Origin: Lepas anatifera
Lineage: Eukaryota > Arthropoda > Thecostraca > Lepadidae
Direction: 5' to 3'
NCBI GenBank assembly: GCA_034440635.1
Contig: JAOTON010001073.1
Location: forward strand, 510,001 to 574,000
DNA: 64,000 bases
Shown here: positions 10,255-21,600 of the stretch, piece by piece
How the letters are laid out: each line of letters begins with the position of its first letter
Numbering within the stretch: the first letter of the stretch is position 1
The notes under the pieces: generated by a model
The model's input: the letters and a program-made list of their open reading frames with translations, nothing else
What the model was told of the DNA's origin: nothing
Database searches by the model: none
Made by a program: the position numbers and the translations under genes

Positions 10255-13236
10255 CCGTCATCCTTAGATCAGGGTTGAAACATATTCCATGGAATTTTTT
10301 CCCATCAATCTTTGAGCATTTTGTCATGCTCCTTAAGGTTCCTATTGTTCCCCGGCCGGTCAGGCCGGTACACAACAACGAGTGCTGACTGCTTTGATGT
10401 CATCGCTGATTCGAGCGGTTACTTGCTCTCAGGCCTCTCTCTCTCTCTGTCAAGTGTGTGTGTGTTGATGGAGAGGGGAGTCACGTAATAGTATGCTACA
10501 GAGAAATACCCGGTTGGTGCCATTACCAAATTTTCGAAGCCACTACCACTACTTTCGTTACCTTTGCCAGTCTAAGCCGGTACCGCTACTGGTGCTACTT
10601 TTTTAATCGTGCGATCACTCCTCTGTATTCCGCTACTCCGTTATCCACTCCGCTACCTCGCTATCGCTACTCTTATCGTGAAAGGCTAGTAAAGCGCTAC
10701 CAAAAACAAAACAAAAACAAAAAACGTAACAAAAGAGTTATTCTCCGGAACGGGAGAAAATTGATCCGTATGAACTACCTTTTATATGTTTATTATGCCT
10801 AAAAGTTGGCGGATTTATTGCAAGACATGCCAGAAGAGGCTAGACAAAAAACAAATCACTAGACCTGCTCCCCCTCCTTCTGCTGGATCTTCTTTATTGT
10901 ATGGTAAATGCACTTCATGGGATCCAGCTGCTCAAAGCTCTGGGAGCTGAGGGCTCCCAGTCAGAAGCTGAGGGCTCCCAGAACTCGGAAGGAGGAGTGC
11001 ACTTACCCCCCTCTGTACCGGTGCTTGTTCAGGGACTGGAAAATTTACTTTCGCTCGGGTTAGAATGTGGAATTCGTATTACAAATCAATTTTTCCATAA
11101 TTAATCCTGTATTTGTACAGTGAAATAAAATCATACATCCACCTTGTTTAGCAACAAAAACTTATCAAGACAAAGGATATCCACCTAATCCACAGTAAAG
11201 CATCAATACCTACTCCAGTGTCCTAATTTGTGTAGGTACATACATACCTAAACTCTTATTCAACCACCCCGGTAAGAGCACGCATGTGACATTTCATTTA
11301 CATTTTTCTCGTGACAGCTTCCTTACTGAGACAAAAAGTGCAACAAGAGTCATACATAGACAATTGCTCAAGCTAAGCAACCATATAATAAGGTTGTAGC
11401 ACACGAAAAATAGAAGCTAAAATCTTCAGAAAGTTAAATGCGGACCTTTACACGGACTTTCCGTAAAGGGTAAAAGACAGAGGCAGTAGCCGACTGCGTA
11501 GGCGCCATGGTTTTTTATCATTGTATGGAGTGTAGTCAGAGTTATCTCAACAATTTTGCACATGTAGTCAGCTGCGTAACAATGTGTGTTTGAATGAAGG
11601 CAATACTATTAAGCCTGGTTTACCTATGAATGGCGATCCTTCGCACGTATGCGCAACCCCTACGATGCCCCTAAAGCTAATATGGAACAAGCTCGTACTT
11701 TGTTAGCCTTCGACGACTCAATCTTTAGCTGTGAATCCAATTTGGTCAACTGTAACAATGAAATGAGCCTATCATCGATCTCGCCCTCTCCACTCGGGCT
11801 ACGTGCGATCCGACACGTCTAGCCAGCAGCTAGTTCGCCGAACAGCCGCCAGGTGGAAGCCGGCATCCTCCACGCTGACTGGCCTTGACAGGGAAAAGGT
11901 AACGGTTTGGCCGGCTGACCCAATGGCGGCGGCGGCCTCACCTTTGCTGGCAGATTAGCTGGGTCAGAGCCGGACCTGCACGGCCAAGCCTGAAAACTCC
12001 CGAGTGATGACTCGGATGACGCTTTCAGAATCCACATTTCCGATACGTGCCTTCAGAAATGATGGTAGAAGCGAGGAAGCTGCTTCGGAAAGGCTTTCTG
12101 GAAATATAAACAGGACCACTGGAGGTGTGTAAAACTGTATAATTTTGACAGTTCTTTAAGCATTTCTAAACGGTGAGAAGCCTTGAATTTTCAATCGCAT
12201 TTGAGATCGGCGAGGCCGTTTTAAACATACCTAGTATCATCATTATTATACTGAAATATGTTTGACTTCTCGGGCTAAAAGTATCGTACTCATGTCAGTA
12301 AAAATATTGTACACCATTAGGCATAAATTAAAACGCCCAACTCTTTCCACCGGGTATTTCAAAATTCGTATGTAACGGACATTTTGCCGTAATGCCGAAG
12401 TTTCATTATGTTTTATATCGTCATTTTATTTCAGCATTTGCTTGGAAAACATCTCAGCTTTGCATGCTATTTGTATTAAACTTAAGAAATAGCAGTTTCT
12501 TAGAATATTTAAACTGGAAAGCTTTTCCAGGGGCTCCTGAAGCCGCATGAGCTGAGGTTGACGGACAAGCCTGAGGTGGTGCTCGGGTTGTTCCCTCATT
12601 TCTTCAGTCAGATCACGACATGGGATGTTGGGAAATACAGATACGAGTTTTTGGCATGGCAAACCTTAATGCCACCTCTGTTGTTTCCCACATGTGACAT
12701 CGGTTTGGGCAAGATACTCAGCAATAGCTGGAGGACCGGTGGTAACCTTTGGTCAATCTAAATGTGCAGCTGAGACTGGCCTTGATACATATATCAATGA
12801 AGAAGCCGATTTTGAACTTAAGGACATCAACCAGAACTCTCCCACAGACACTGAGGATGTTGAGGAGAACAGTTTTCTGGGAGGCGAGGTTCTCTAATAT
12901 CTCTGGTCTCTCTGAAAGTGTTTTTCCGTTACAGATACCCATTCCATGAACTGATGGGCTTTTAGTTGGTTGATCCTACTGCTCAAACCTGTTCATTCGG
13001 TTTACATTCACACACTTTGCATATGTTTTTCGTCTCGAATTTCTGCCCCCGTAACGTAACACGAATCATATTTACAAAATGCTCCTATATACACATTCGT
13101 TCGTTCAGGCCTACCTCTGTGTTGCATTTTTCGAACGTACAAGATATTTTCAGTACAGCGTAGCACATTCCAAAACATGGGAGGCAAAAAAATGCGACAC
13201 AAAATTAGGCCTGTATGAAAAAAACATATGGGTACA
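10255..13236. other. apparently single-copy non-coding DNA
   Basis: No gene was recognised. A short CT tract lies near 10434-10449 and an AAAAC-rich tract near 10705-10725. A 15-bp direct repeat GCTGAGGGCTCCCAG occurs twice around 10945-10981. Near 11449-11469 CTTTACACGGACTTTCCGTAAAG is an imperfect palindrome. Remaining open frames are short and without motifs. Confidence 0.45.
10520..10690. repeat. degenerate CGCTAC/GGTAC-rich low-complexity tract
   Basis: Repeated short motifs such as CCGCTAC, CTACTCCG, CGCTATCGCTACTC and GGTACCGCTAC run through the segment without a fixed period. It gives an open frame (10458-10802) that is explained by the repeat and not by a conserved protein. It may be subterminal repeat sequence of a decayed transposon, which is an inference only. 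Confidence 0.5.
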
Positions 13237-13380
13237 GGTTATTGCAGGAATTTTTTGTTCGGATTAAGTCATTCGTGACTAGTCCCTTGATGACTTATTG
13301 GTTATTGCAGGTTATTGCAGGTTATTGCAGGATTTTTTTGTTCGGATTAAGTCATCCGTGACTAGTCCCTTGATGACTTA
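13237..13380. repeat. tandem duplication of a 61-bp hairpin-containing segment
   Basis: The segment beginning GGTTATTGCAGG and ending CCCTTGATGACTTA occurs at 13237-13297 and again at 13320-13380, with extra GGTTATTGCA units between. Each copy ends in a small hairpin, TAAGTCATC paired with GATGACTTA (the first copy has one mismatch). An inverted echo CCTGCAATTACTTGG follows near 13408. Confidence 0.75.
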
Positions 13381-14078
13381 AGTGAGACCTCAATCCCAAA
13401 AACTGAACCTGCAATTACTTGGGTAAAATATAAAAATATATAGGCACAATTCGTGTAAAAGATCGTGGGAAGAACACCAAAACACAAACATACATAAAAT
13501 GCATCAATTCAAACACAGTCAGCTAGTTTGAACAGCAAGATCAATCAACTTACAGCCTGTCATTTTATAAAACGGATATTGTTGTAGGGCAAAACCTATC
13601 ACAAACAAATGCGTAATAAAAATGTGACCAGCGCCCGTGGTAGCTATGTAAGCTGAAGCCTTGCGGAGGATCATAAGTGCCCCATTATCTCAGCCGTGAC
13701 ACCAGAAGGTGGCCAAGGTGATTTTGTATCAGGAATGCGGCCTAGCTGGCCACCTGGCGCTGCTATCACACCATGAAGCTGTTTCATCTGCTTTGGACGA
13801 GACAGATAAGAAGCCGCCCAAGCAGCTGCATTACTATCAGGGGCCACGATGTGAGAGTGAAGTGCGAAGTGTGAAGAGCGGAAGGAAAGAGACTAGTGTA
13901 GAGGAGGGAAGTTCAGTGATGGATCAATGGGCGGAAGGAGAAGGGTCGAAGAAAACATTCGCACGAAGTATCCTATTTTGCTCGATTTTGTTAAAAACTA
14001 CGAAGTTTCTTACATTCTTTGTCCACGTTTCCACGCCAATACAACACATTTGTAATATACTATACTTACATAGTAACA
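13381..14078. other. non-coding, no recognised feature
   Basis: AT-rich then mixed sequence. An open frame of 161 codons starting at 13709 runs into the TA repeat and ends in an Ile-Tyr dipeptide tract, so its length is produced by the microsatellite. No domain was seen. Confidence 0.45.
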
Positions 14079-14087
14079 CATACACAC

Positions 14088-14176
<89 letters not shown>
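14079..14176. repeat. (CATA)n then (TA)n microsatellite
   Basis: A short CATA/CACA run leads into about 75 bases of uninterrupted alternating TA. A perfect tract of this length is likely polymorphic and prone to cruciform extrusion. Confidence 0.95.
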
Positions 14177-14177
<1 letters not shown>

Positions 14178-15986
14178 AGCTATATTACGATTAGACGGGA
14201 AAATCAGTAAAATATTAATACGCTGCCAGTTTTACGATGTTGACGTCAAAGACCTTTCTCAAATCAAAAGAGAAGATCCATGTGCCCTCATTGCCTAACT
14301 GCACCATTGCCTCATGAATGTCGTTCGTCTCATATCGCTGAAGAACCGTACCGCAGACACTAAGCATGGCAGCAGACGCCCGGTGCTCCACACGAAAGCC
14401 GTTGGCGCAGCAGACACCCAATACTTCACACGGAAGCTGTTGGCAAAGCAGACGTCACACTTGTGACGGTCCAGCAGGTATTGTCGCTGCCACGAATTCG
14501 TAAGTTTGAGCGGTACCTCTGACCGTTGTAACTAATATCCTCGCCGCGTCAAGAAGCTAACGGTGAACTGTTAAGAGGCCCGATTTACCGTCTTGAAGTC
14601 ATGAGGGAGCACTTGTGTCATTTCAACCAGGATAAGTGACTGTAGGTGTCTTGGTGCAGCTCCAGCCCTGTATTTTCCGTAATTACATGGCCATGCTGGA
14701 GCTGCGCAAATTATTTGCGCACTGGGTGAGTGATTTCGGACGCAAGTGCTCGAGGCTCTGTGCAGTCAGCCGCATTCTGACGGATAGAGACGCCGAGGAG
14801 GCAGCCAAATGAGATGCTCTCAGGCACGCCACGCCGGATAACCGGCTAGGCGGCCGAGCCGTTTGACCTGGGTGGGCAGCTTAACCCGGGCATGGACGAC
14901 TGGAGTCCACCAAGAGGGGAGAGTGAGAGAGGGTGTGCGCGAGGTTTCCTCTGACGCCAGGCATCATAGTCGTATTCTGCATGTTTGTGTCAGCAGGAGG
15001 ATTTCATCAGTCCATCAAACTGTCAGCCCATGTGGAGTATCATCTAAGAAAATATACATCTATCTAATCATCTATTTTATTATAAATGAGCAAAAATTGT
15101 AAGGCAGTACAAAAACACACTTAATTACAAACATCCTCAATAAATTTGGGTCTATTCAGAACCTGAATATAAAAACAATGGCACTCAAGCACCACGGTTT
15201 AGGACACTAACACCGCATCACAGCCTGCGAACAGCAAGGAAAGTGGCCGCGACTGCCGGCCGGCCGGTAATGGTATTCGATGACCCGACTACCTCTTCCA
15301 TGTGTGGGAGTGAGAGCCGACAGCAGGGCCGTTGCCTGGCTAGGCATCCGTCACATCCGCGGCCCGGCTCACAGGCGCGGCATGCGAGAAAGCGGCGGCG
15401 GCGTTTCGCGCGGCGTGGGGCGGCGCACGCCGACGCGAGGGGGCTGCCCAGTTCAAAACAACGACGTGACGAAGAAGGTGAAAGGAGGCATTGTTGGCCG
15501 GTGCTGGCTGACCGGTTGTGGAGCCAGTGGCGCGTCAACGACAACACCGGCGCACCAGGTGAAGGGGGCAGCGGAGCGCCACAACACTGTCCGCCGGAGC
15601 GCGAACCAGGCTCGTGCGTCACCAATCAGGCCAAGTCACGCAGTTGTCGGCCACGCCGAACACGCCTCCGCCGCACTGACGTCCACTCTCTTTTTGCTGG
15701 CTTGGGACCGCTTGACGCCGCGGCTCAGCTTTCCGACATGATGGTATGCGAATATTTGAGTGTTCCGCGGAAGAGGGAGATCCACTGGCCCACATCCCAA
15801 CCGGTATCGGACCATAAAACATCGAGCCTCGAGTCAGTGCTGATGCCGATCGCTGAAAACAGGTTTCAAGGTAACCTGGTGATCCTTAGTGGACTGGAGG
15901 ATGTTATGAGAGATTGCCGATGGGAACATTCGATGTAGCACTAAATTAGTTAATAGAGAACATGTGACTGTTCGCTTCCTCTCCCG
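14177..15986. other. non-coding with a GC/CpG-rich pocket (about 15230-15740)
   Basis: No gene was recognised. Between 15230 and 15740 composition becomes strongly GC- and CpG-rich and long open frames appear on both strands at once (231 and 153 codons plus, 135 codons minus), which is what low stop-codon frequency in GC-rich DNA gives. No conserved domain, signal peptide or membrane segment is visible. The pocket could be a CpG island or part of an exon. Confidence 0.4.
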
Positions 15987-16037
15987 CCTCTCTCTCTCTC
16001 TCTCTCCTCCTCCTCCTCCTCCTCCTCCTCCTCCTCT
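15987..16037. repeat. (CT)n-(CTC)n microsatellite
   Basis: About 20 bases of alternating CT pass directly into about 30 bases of CTC trinucleotides. Confidence 0.95.
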
Positions 16038-18506
16038 CCGTCCCCCTCATCTATTAGTTTGAGTCTGAATAACGTAATCGATATCACCTGTTACAGCTAA
16101 AGCAAGGCCGCGCACTCCAGCCTGTTCCCAGTGCAGACACACCCGCCGCTTCGTGACGCTCTATATCTGAGTGGGTCATCGACCTGCCCAGAGGAGAGAC
16201 GCTGCTGATCTGACCCAGAGCGGACCTGACGAGACCCGGCCAGTAGTCTGTGCCTGTTAACCACCCATCTGAACACACCCATCCGGCTGATTAGGGTAAT
16301 CAGTCACATCAGCGGGCCACGCATCTGCAGCGGCTCCGCCGGCGTCTCCAATACACTTCATATCAGCAACACTGGCTGAGGCAGACACTCGGGGCTCGTG
16401 ATGGCTTAACGAGCCAATTTGGGAATGCAGGCAGACTGGCTTTTCAGCATTTCCCTGTCTGAAAGGAACATTTCTTACGGATTACTACGAAAGTAATGGC
16501 ATATGTCTCGTCTTTGTACATTCTGTCTGCGGCATGTCTTTTTTGGTGCGGTGATAGGTCAAACCAGTTTTGTTTAAGAAATCTCAACTATTTTTAACCC
16601 GCCAGGAGTTTCTGGGACGGTTAGGTGCAAAGTGCATGCAAAAAATTTCCATGATCTCTCCATTTCTAGCCGAAAGTGGTTCTTATCTGTGCCAACCTGA
16701 GTGGAGTTTGCACTTCTGCACGGCTCACGGTCGCGACGCTCTGTGAGTTCACAGCTTCGGAAGCCGTGTGCGTGACAATCGCAGATGATCCCCCGTGACC
16801 AGCGCTCTCCGCTGCTCATTGTCTTCAGGGACGATACCGCTGTCGCCTGAGGCGAGTAACTCGCCTTGTCGGGGCCGAAAACAGCGGAAATGGACGCACT
16901 TTTCGGTCGATGATTTTGTGACTTTCTTTAGCTTAGTCTGCTTAGGCAGTGGGTATGCTGATACGGATATTGCCGAGTTTTTCATGATAAACAGTCAATA
17001 TAATCGGATTGAAGCTTGCTAAGATATGTGGGGAAGCATTGTAGGCTTTTTTTGCATGGTAAGATGTCTTTTGATGTATAGATGCAGGAAATAATTTTGC
17101 ATGCACTGGTGTCAATGTAACAAATATGTATATGGTATTGGCTGTATTCCGTGTTATTTTCTGGAAAGTTTTTTTCTAGAATTAACGAATAATAAGAAAG
17201 TTACAAAAATAGTCGATGTACACAAATAAAACGGGACAAAGACGTAGGAGAGGACTGAAAGGATAGGAAAAACCAAGATGAGAGCAAAACAAGACAAGCA
17301 ATCATTCAAAACATAGAGCGGTACAGAGCAGATTGAAACTTGCCAGGAAGATAGGTTTAAAATAAATCGAGATAACGGGGAGTCAAAAACGCCGAGAGAA
17401 ACAGGATAGCGATGGGCAGAGAGGGGAGCGAAAAGAGAGAGAGAGGAAGAAAAGGCTCTCGGGCCGAGTACGGTTGTAGATTCCTTCCATGCATACGGAT
17501 GGCATGTTCACCGGTTCTCTGGTTGGCCCGGCTTGTGCGGCCCGGCTGGCGCTGCAGACCTACTGGCCCTGTGCAGAGTGGCCTATTTAGAGTCGGAGTG
17601 GGCTTCTGCTGCCCGGATGTGGCGGCAGATCGCCAGTAATGGGGACACGCCCGGCCGCCGGACCCTCCAGAGAGACGGCGCCCGCCTGTTGGCCCACAGC
17701 GCTGGACGAGTTTGGAAAGCTCGCTGCCAGGACTGCGGGAGAAAATGGATTCCGCGAGAATTTGCGAGCTTTTGTCGTCTGCTTAAGACAACAGGTGTCC
17801 ACTGGGCTGGTGTTTGTGGAAGATAAGCAGCCAGCTAAGGCTCGAAACGAGAGACATTTTAAGGATTCGATAATTACGGTGTGGGATCTTACCTGTCAGA
17901 AAATTTTTGTCTGGCTTGAGCAATCGCACCAAAAGCAATATGTTGATAATAAGATAATAATAATTTGTTTAGCTTCTTAGGTCATCTACAAAATTATACT
18001 TGTAGTGTGATATCTGCAAATGGAAAATATGTGTTAAAGCCTCAAATCAAAGAGCTCCAAGTTGTTGGCACAAAAATTCACCACCAGAAAGCGTACGAGT
18101 TCGGTCGACCCAGTTTACGTTCTTTCGGAGAGAAAAGGGTTCCATATAAGTGAAAACGTAGACGTCTGTTCTATGAAAGGCCCACACACAATGCCCCGGA
18201 CGCTGAACGCTCAGGCAGCGTTTGTGAATCTTATAGACACCAAACCAGCATAGTATTATCAGGCATCGTCTTCGCCGAGGGATCTTTACAAGAGCAGCGG
18301 GCCGAATCAGACGCGCCTGCCACGGTCTCCTCGACACCTTTCTATCCCAGTTCCGGGTGGGTCTCAGGCACCTCACGACGACAGTCTATACCCCACCTAA
18401 TGGGCTAGTGAATGGCGCTGCTGGAATAGAAACCACCAGGGCTCTCTCACGCGCCGCCACCGGCCCCCTTGTCCGGCGCTAAGCTACCAAGAACCACACC
18501 CCAACA
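16038..18506. other. apparently single-copy non-coding DNA
   Basis: No gene was recognised. Short open frames at 16574-17022 and 17412-17980 overlap on both strands and have no motif. The part around 17400-17480 is purine-rich (GAGAGAGAGGAAG). Confidence 0.45.
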
Positions 18507-18653
18507 GCGTTTGGAACCTCCGCAGGGGAGGACCGATGGTGGAGGAGGATCCCGCGCGTTCAGAAACTCCGCAGAAGAGGACTGAAGTTGAAGGTGGATC
18601 CCAGACGTCAAGAAACTCTGCAGGAGAGAACTGATTGTGAAGGTGGATCCCAG
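18507..18653. repeat. 49-bp minisatellite, three copies
   Basis: Units at 18507-18555, 18556-18604 and 18605-18653 each contain AACTCCGCAG-like and GGTGGATCCCAG-like blocks. Copies 2 and 3 are most alike. There is no indication of coding: the period is not a multiple of three, so the frame shifts each unit. Confidence 0.85.
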
Positions 18654-21600
18654 TTCGCAGTAGAGCACGTCACAAAGTGTATGTTCGGGCGGATCCCTGA
18701 ATCGTTTTTTTTTATAATTTAGTTTATTTCTGAAGCATTTGGGTAATTTTTAATTTAGATATGTATTTATGATTTATATTTTTGTCAACACTATTTCGAA
18801 TGCGAGCTGGATTGGGAATGTTAGCCATGCCTTTTAAACAAATTGGCCGGGCTTTATCGAGGATTCTTCGAAGCGGCCCGACTGAATTGGCATTTTCCTC
18901 GCAATTTTGTCTTCTGGAGATGAATGATCTCGGCCATGATGTGCTCTGGATCTGAATTTGCTAGCTGTGATGCGCTCTAAGCAGTACCCGGATATCCCTG
19001 CCAGGTGTGAAACTCCCCAGCTGCCAACTCCCGGATCTGAGCCCTGGGGGTGCTGAAGCAGCCAGCGCAGGACAATGCCGCCTCGCGCGCCCATTTGCTG
19101 CATCAGCACGCGGTCGCCGTCACCGTTTGGTGGCGTAGTGTGTCGGGGACAACAACGTGGGCGCTGGTAGGGTCCATTGAGTGCGGCGAAGAGGACACCC
19201 TCGGCTCCCAGAGCGCCATTGGCGCTCCCAGGGATGATTTGATCATGATTCATGGACATATTGCTTTTAATGGTTAGTTCCTGGTCCATGTATTAGGTAA
19301 TTAATGCTGTGTTTCGTGTTTTTTCATGTCTTGATCATAGCTTGTTTGCTTGTTTTTTTCATGGCTCGCTTGTACAAATTCATTTCGAAAGTTTGTACGA
19401 GCAGATAAACTTTAAAGTTCAACTGATGACTTCTACCAATTTTATCAATGTCACACCTGCTTCTTCTCGTTCTCGTTCCCCTCACTTTTCCTACGTTCCA
19501 GCCTTTGTCTTCACTTCACAGTGTCTCTCTTTCTCCCTCATCCCTATATGTCTCGATGCTATCGGGTCTGTGTTTTATTGAAACGCGTAACCAGTTGCTG
19601 GGCGCCGCCGGAGCCGTTCCACAGTGATATACGCGCGGCTTGTTCCGGTGCCAGAGCCCGGGCGCATGTCGGGTGCTGGGCCTGGTCCCGATCGCTGATG
19701 TATGCGGGTGTTTGGATTGTTTGTCTTATCAAGATGCGGCCAACCGGCAATATACATGCCATCGACACGACTCCCTGGGTTACAACAGCGTCGGTGGATA
19801 GGCCCTATCGGAGATAACGGCCGTTTCCACGACGCTGGAAAGTTTCCAGCCGGTGGTGAGCATCTGTTGCGTCAGAAAGGGTCTGGTTTGGCGGCGGCGT
19901 GGCTGTTGATACCACGCGGCGACACATGCCGTTAGCCTGCGTCGGTCAAAAGGAGCTCCGAAGATGAGGAAGCCTGGTGAAGAGGCAGGCTAGGTTAGCC
20001 CGCCGCGAGCCATTGTTGACTGGATCGTGGCTCCTTTCATCTGGCCCGAGCCTGGCCGGGCGAGCTCACCACGCGCGCCATTCAGCACTTTGGGGTAATC
20101 AATGTTGGCCGGCCACCACCTGTGTATTGTTTCCCTCCGCGCCGGAATTGGCCTAATTTGGGGGAGGCGCTGGCAGCGGACCACCACCTGGTCCAGAGTG
20201 AGACGTTCCAACCGGGGGAGGGGAGGGGCTCCGTCGATGATTCTAATTACCAGCCAGGCTGGTGGTGTCGGCTCCGAGAAGGGGTAGATACCGACTCCCT
20301 GACAGGAAACCCAGCCCGAAAACAATCATTTAACGCTGGTGTGAAGTCTCCACAGGAGGCAGCGGGAGCGGGGAGAGGGGGGCAAAACGGCGAGGAGAGG
20401 CGGTCACACGCCGGTTCTTGTTTTGCTCAGGGGGCAAATCGGCGTCGCCGGCGTGACTGTATCCAGCGGATGTGAATGTGGGTCGGCTGTGGTGATTGGT
20501 GCTCACCAATCACTACAGCAGGTACGGCGGCGCGCAGTGAAAGGTCTGGGGTGACACACTGGTGATATTGGCTGGCGAGACACATCCGGTCTGCTGGTAT
20601 CATCTCACCCACTTTGCTCGTGCGGATACCTACTTTTGTTATTCCAATCAAGGCCTATATTCGCTTGGCGAGAATAAATGACTCCATTGGGACCTGTCGC
20701 TGAGTGTGCTTATTGTTAGGCTCACTCTACTTGAGAGGATGAAAGAAGCTCTGCGTGATATCCTTAACTGTCTCTACACAAGCTCCGGAAAAGTATCCAT
20801 TAAGGAACGGCCGTTCGCAGCGGCGGAAGAGAGCTGCTAAGGTTCACACGGACGTCGCAGATGCCGCGGTCGCCGCCGCGTCGCACCGCCCGTTGTATTG
20901 CGTCACCTGCGGTGTCCACGCTATCTCCATCTGTTCCACTCGGTCCGCCTGATGCCGTTTCATGGCGTCCTTTGTCTGCCACCCTCTCGTTCATCCAGCG
21001 TCACGCCGGACCTGAGCAGGCTGTGTTAATCACCGCCGGCTCGTTCGGCTGTAATTGCTATCGAGCAGGCGCGCGGTGGACTTTCTACCGGGTCCCGTTC
21101 GTCATCGGTGGTGTATCCGTCTCTGGGGCAGGTCCAGTACCGGGTCGGCGGCTTCGTCCACTGCCCCTGGCCCGTGTGTGGCACGGCTGTCAGCGTCGCT
21201 GCGATAGATTGGCGGTGACCTGCGCCCTGACCCGGAAATCGCACCGATTACCACCAGGAGAGGGATCGGGTGGAGCGAGGATTTGGTAGGAGGTCAGACA
21301 CAGGTAAAGGTGGTACGCTTTTGCGGTATGAAAATAGAAGGGAGAAGAACCTTGTATTGCTGCCGATGAAATATGTTTATGTTTCAAGAATAATATTTCA
21401 CTCTGTCTACCTTGTCAAAGCCTTTGAGTGTTTTTCCAGGTTTGGCTAAGCCAGACCAGGCCCTTTAGCTTTGTCTTGATTGAGTGGCTTTGCATTATCT
21501 AAAAAATGTGGATGTCAGTACAGCTCAATGCTTCATTGATTACTAAATATAATGCAACATTTATGGTCCAAAAATATCTGGGGAGCATTGCAGTGGGTAT

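Noticed and set aside
13709..14210. 161-codon frame ending in Ile-Tyr repeats
   Set aside because: The C-terminal third is the TA microsatellite read in frame, and the remainder has no motif.
15243..15938. 231-codon plus-strand frame as a gene
   Set aside because: GC-rich DNA with simultaneous long frames in another plus frame and on the minus strand; no domain, no hydrophobic pattern and no supported splice sites.
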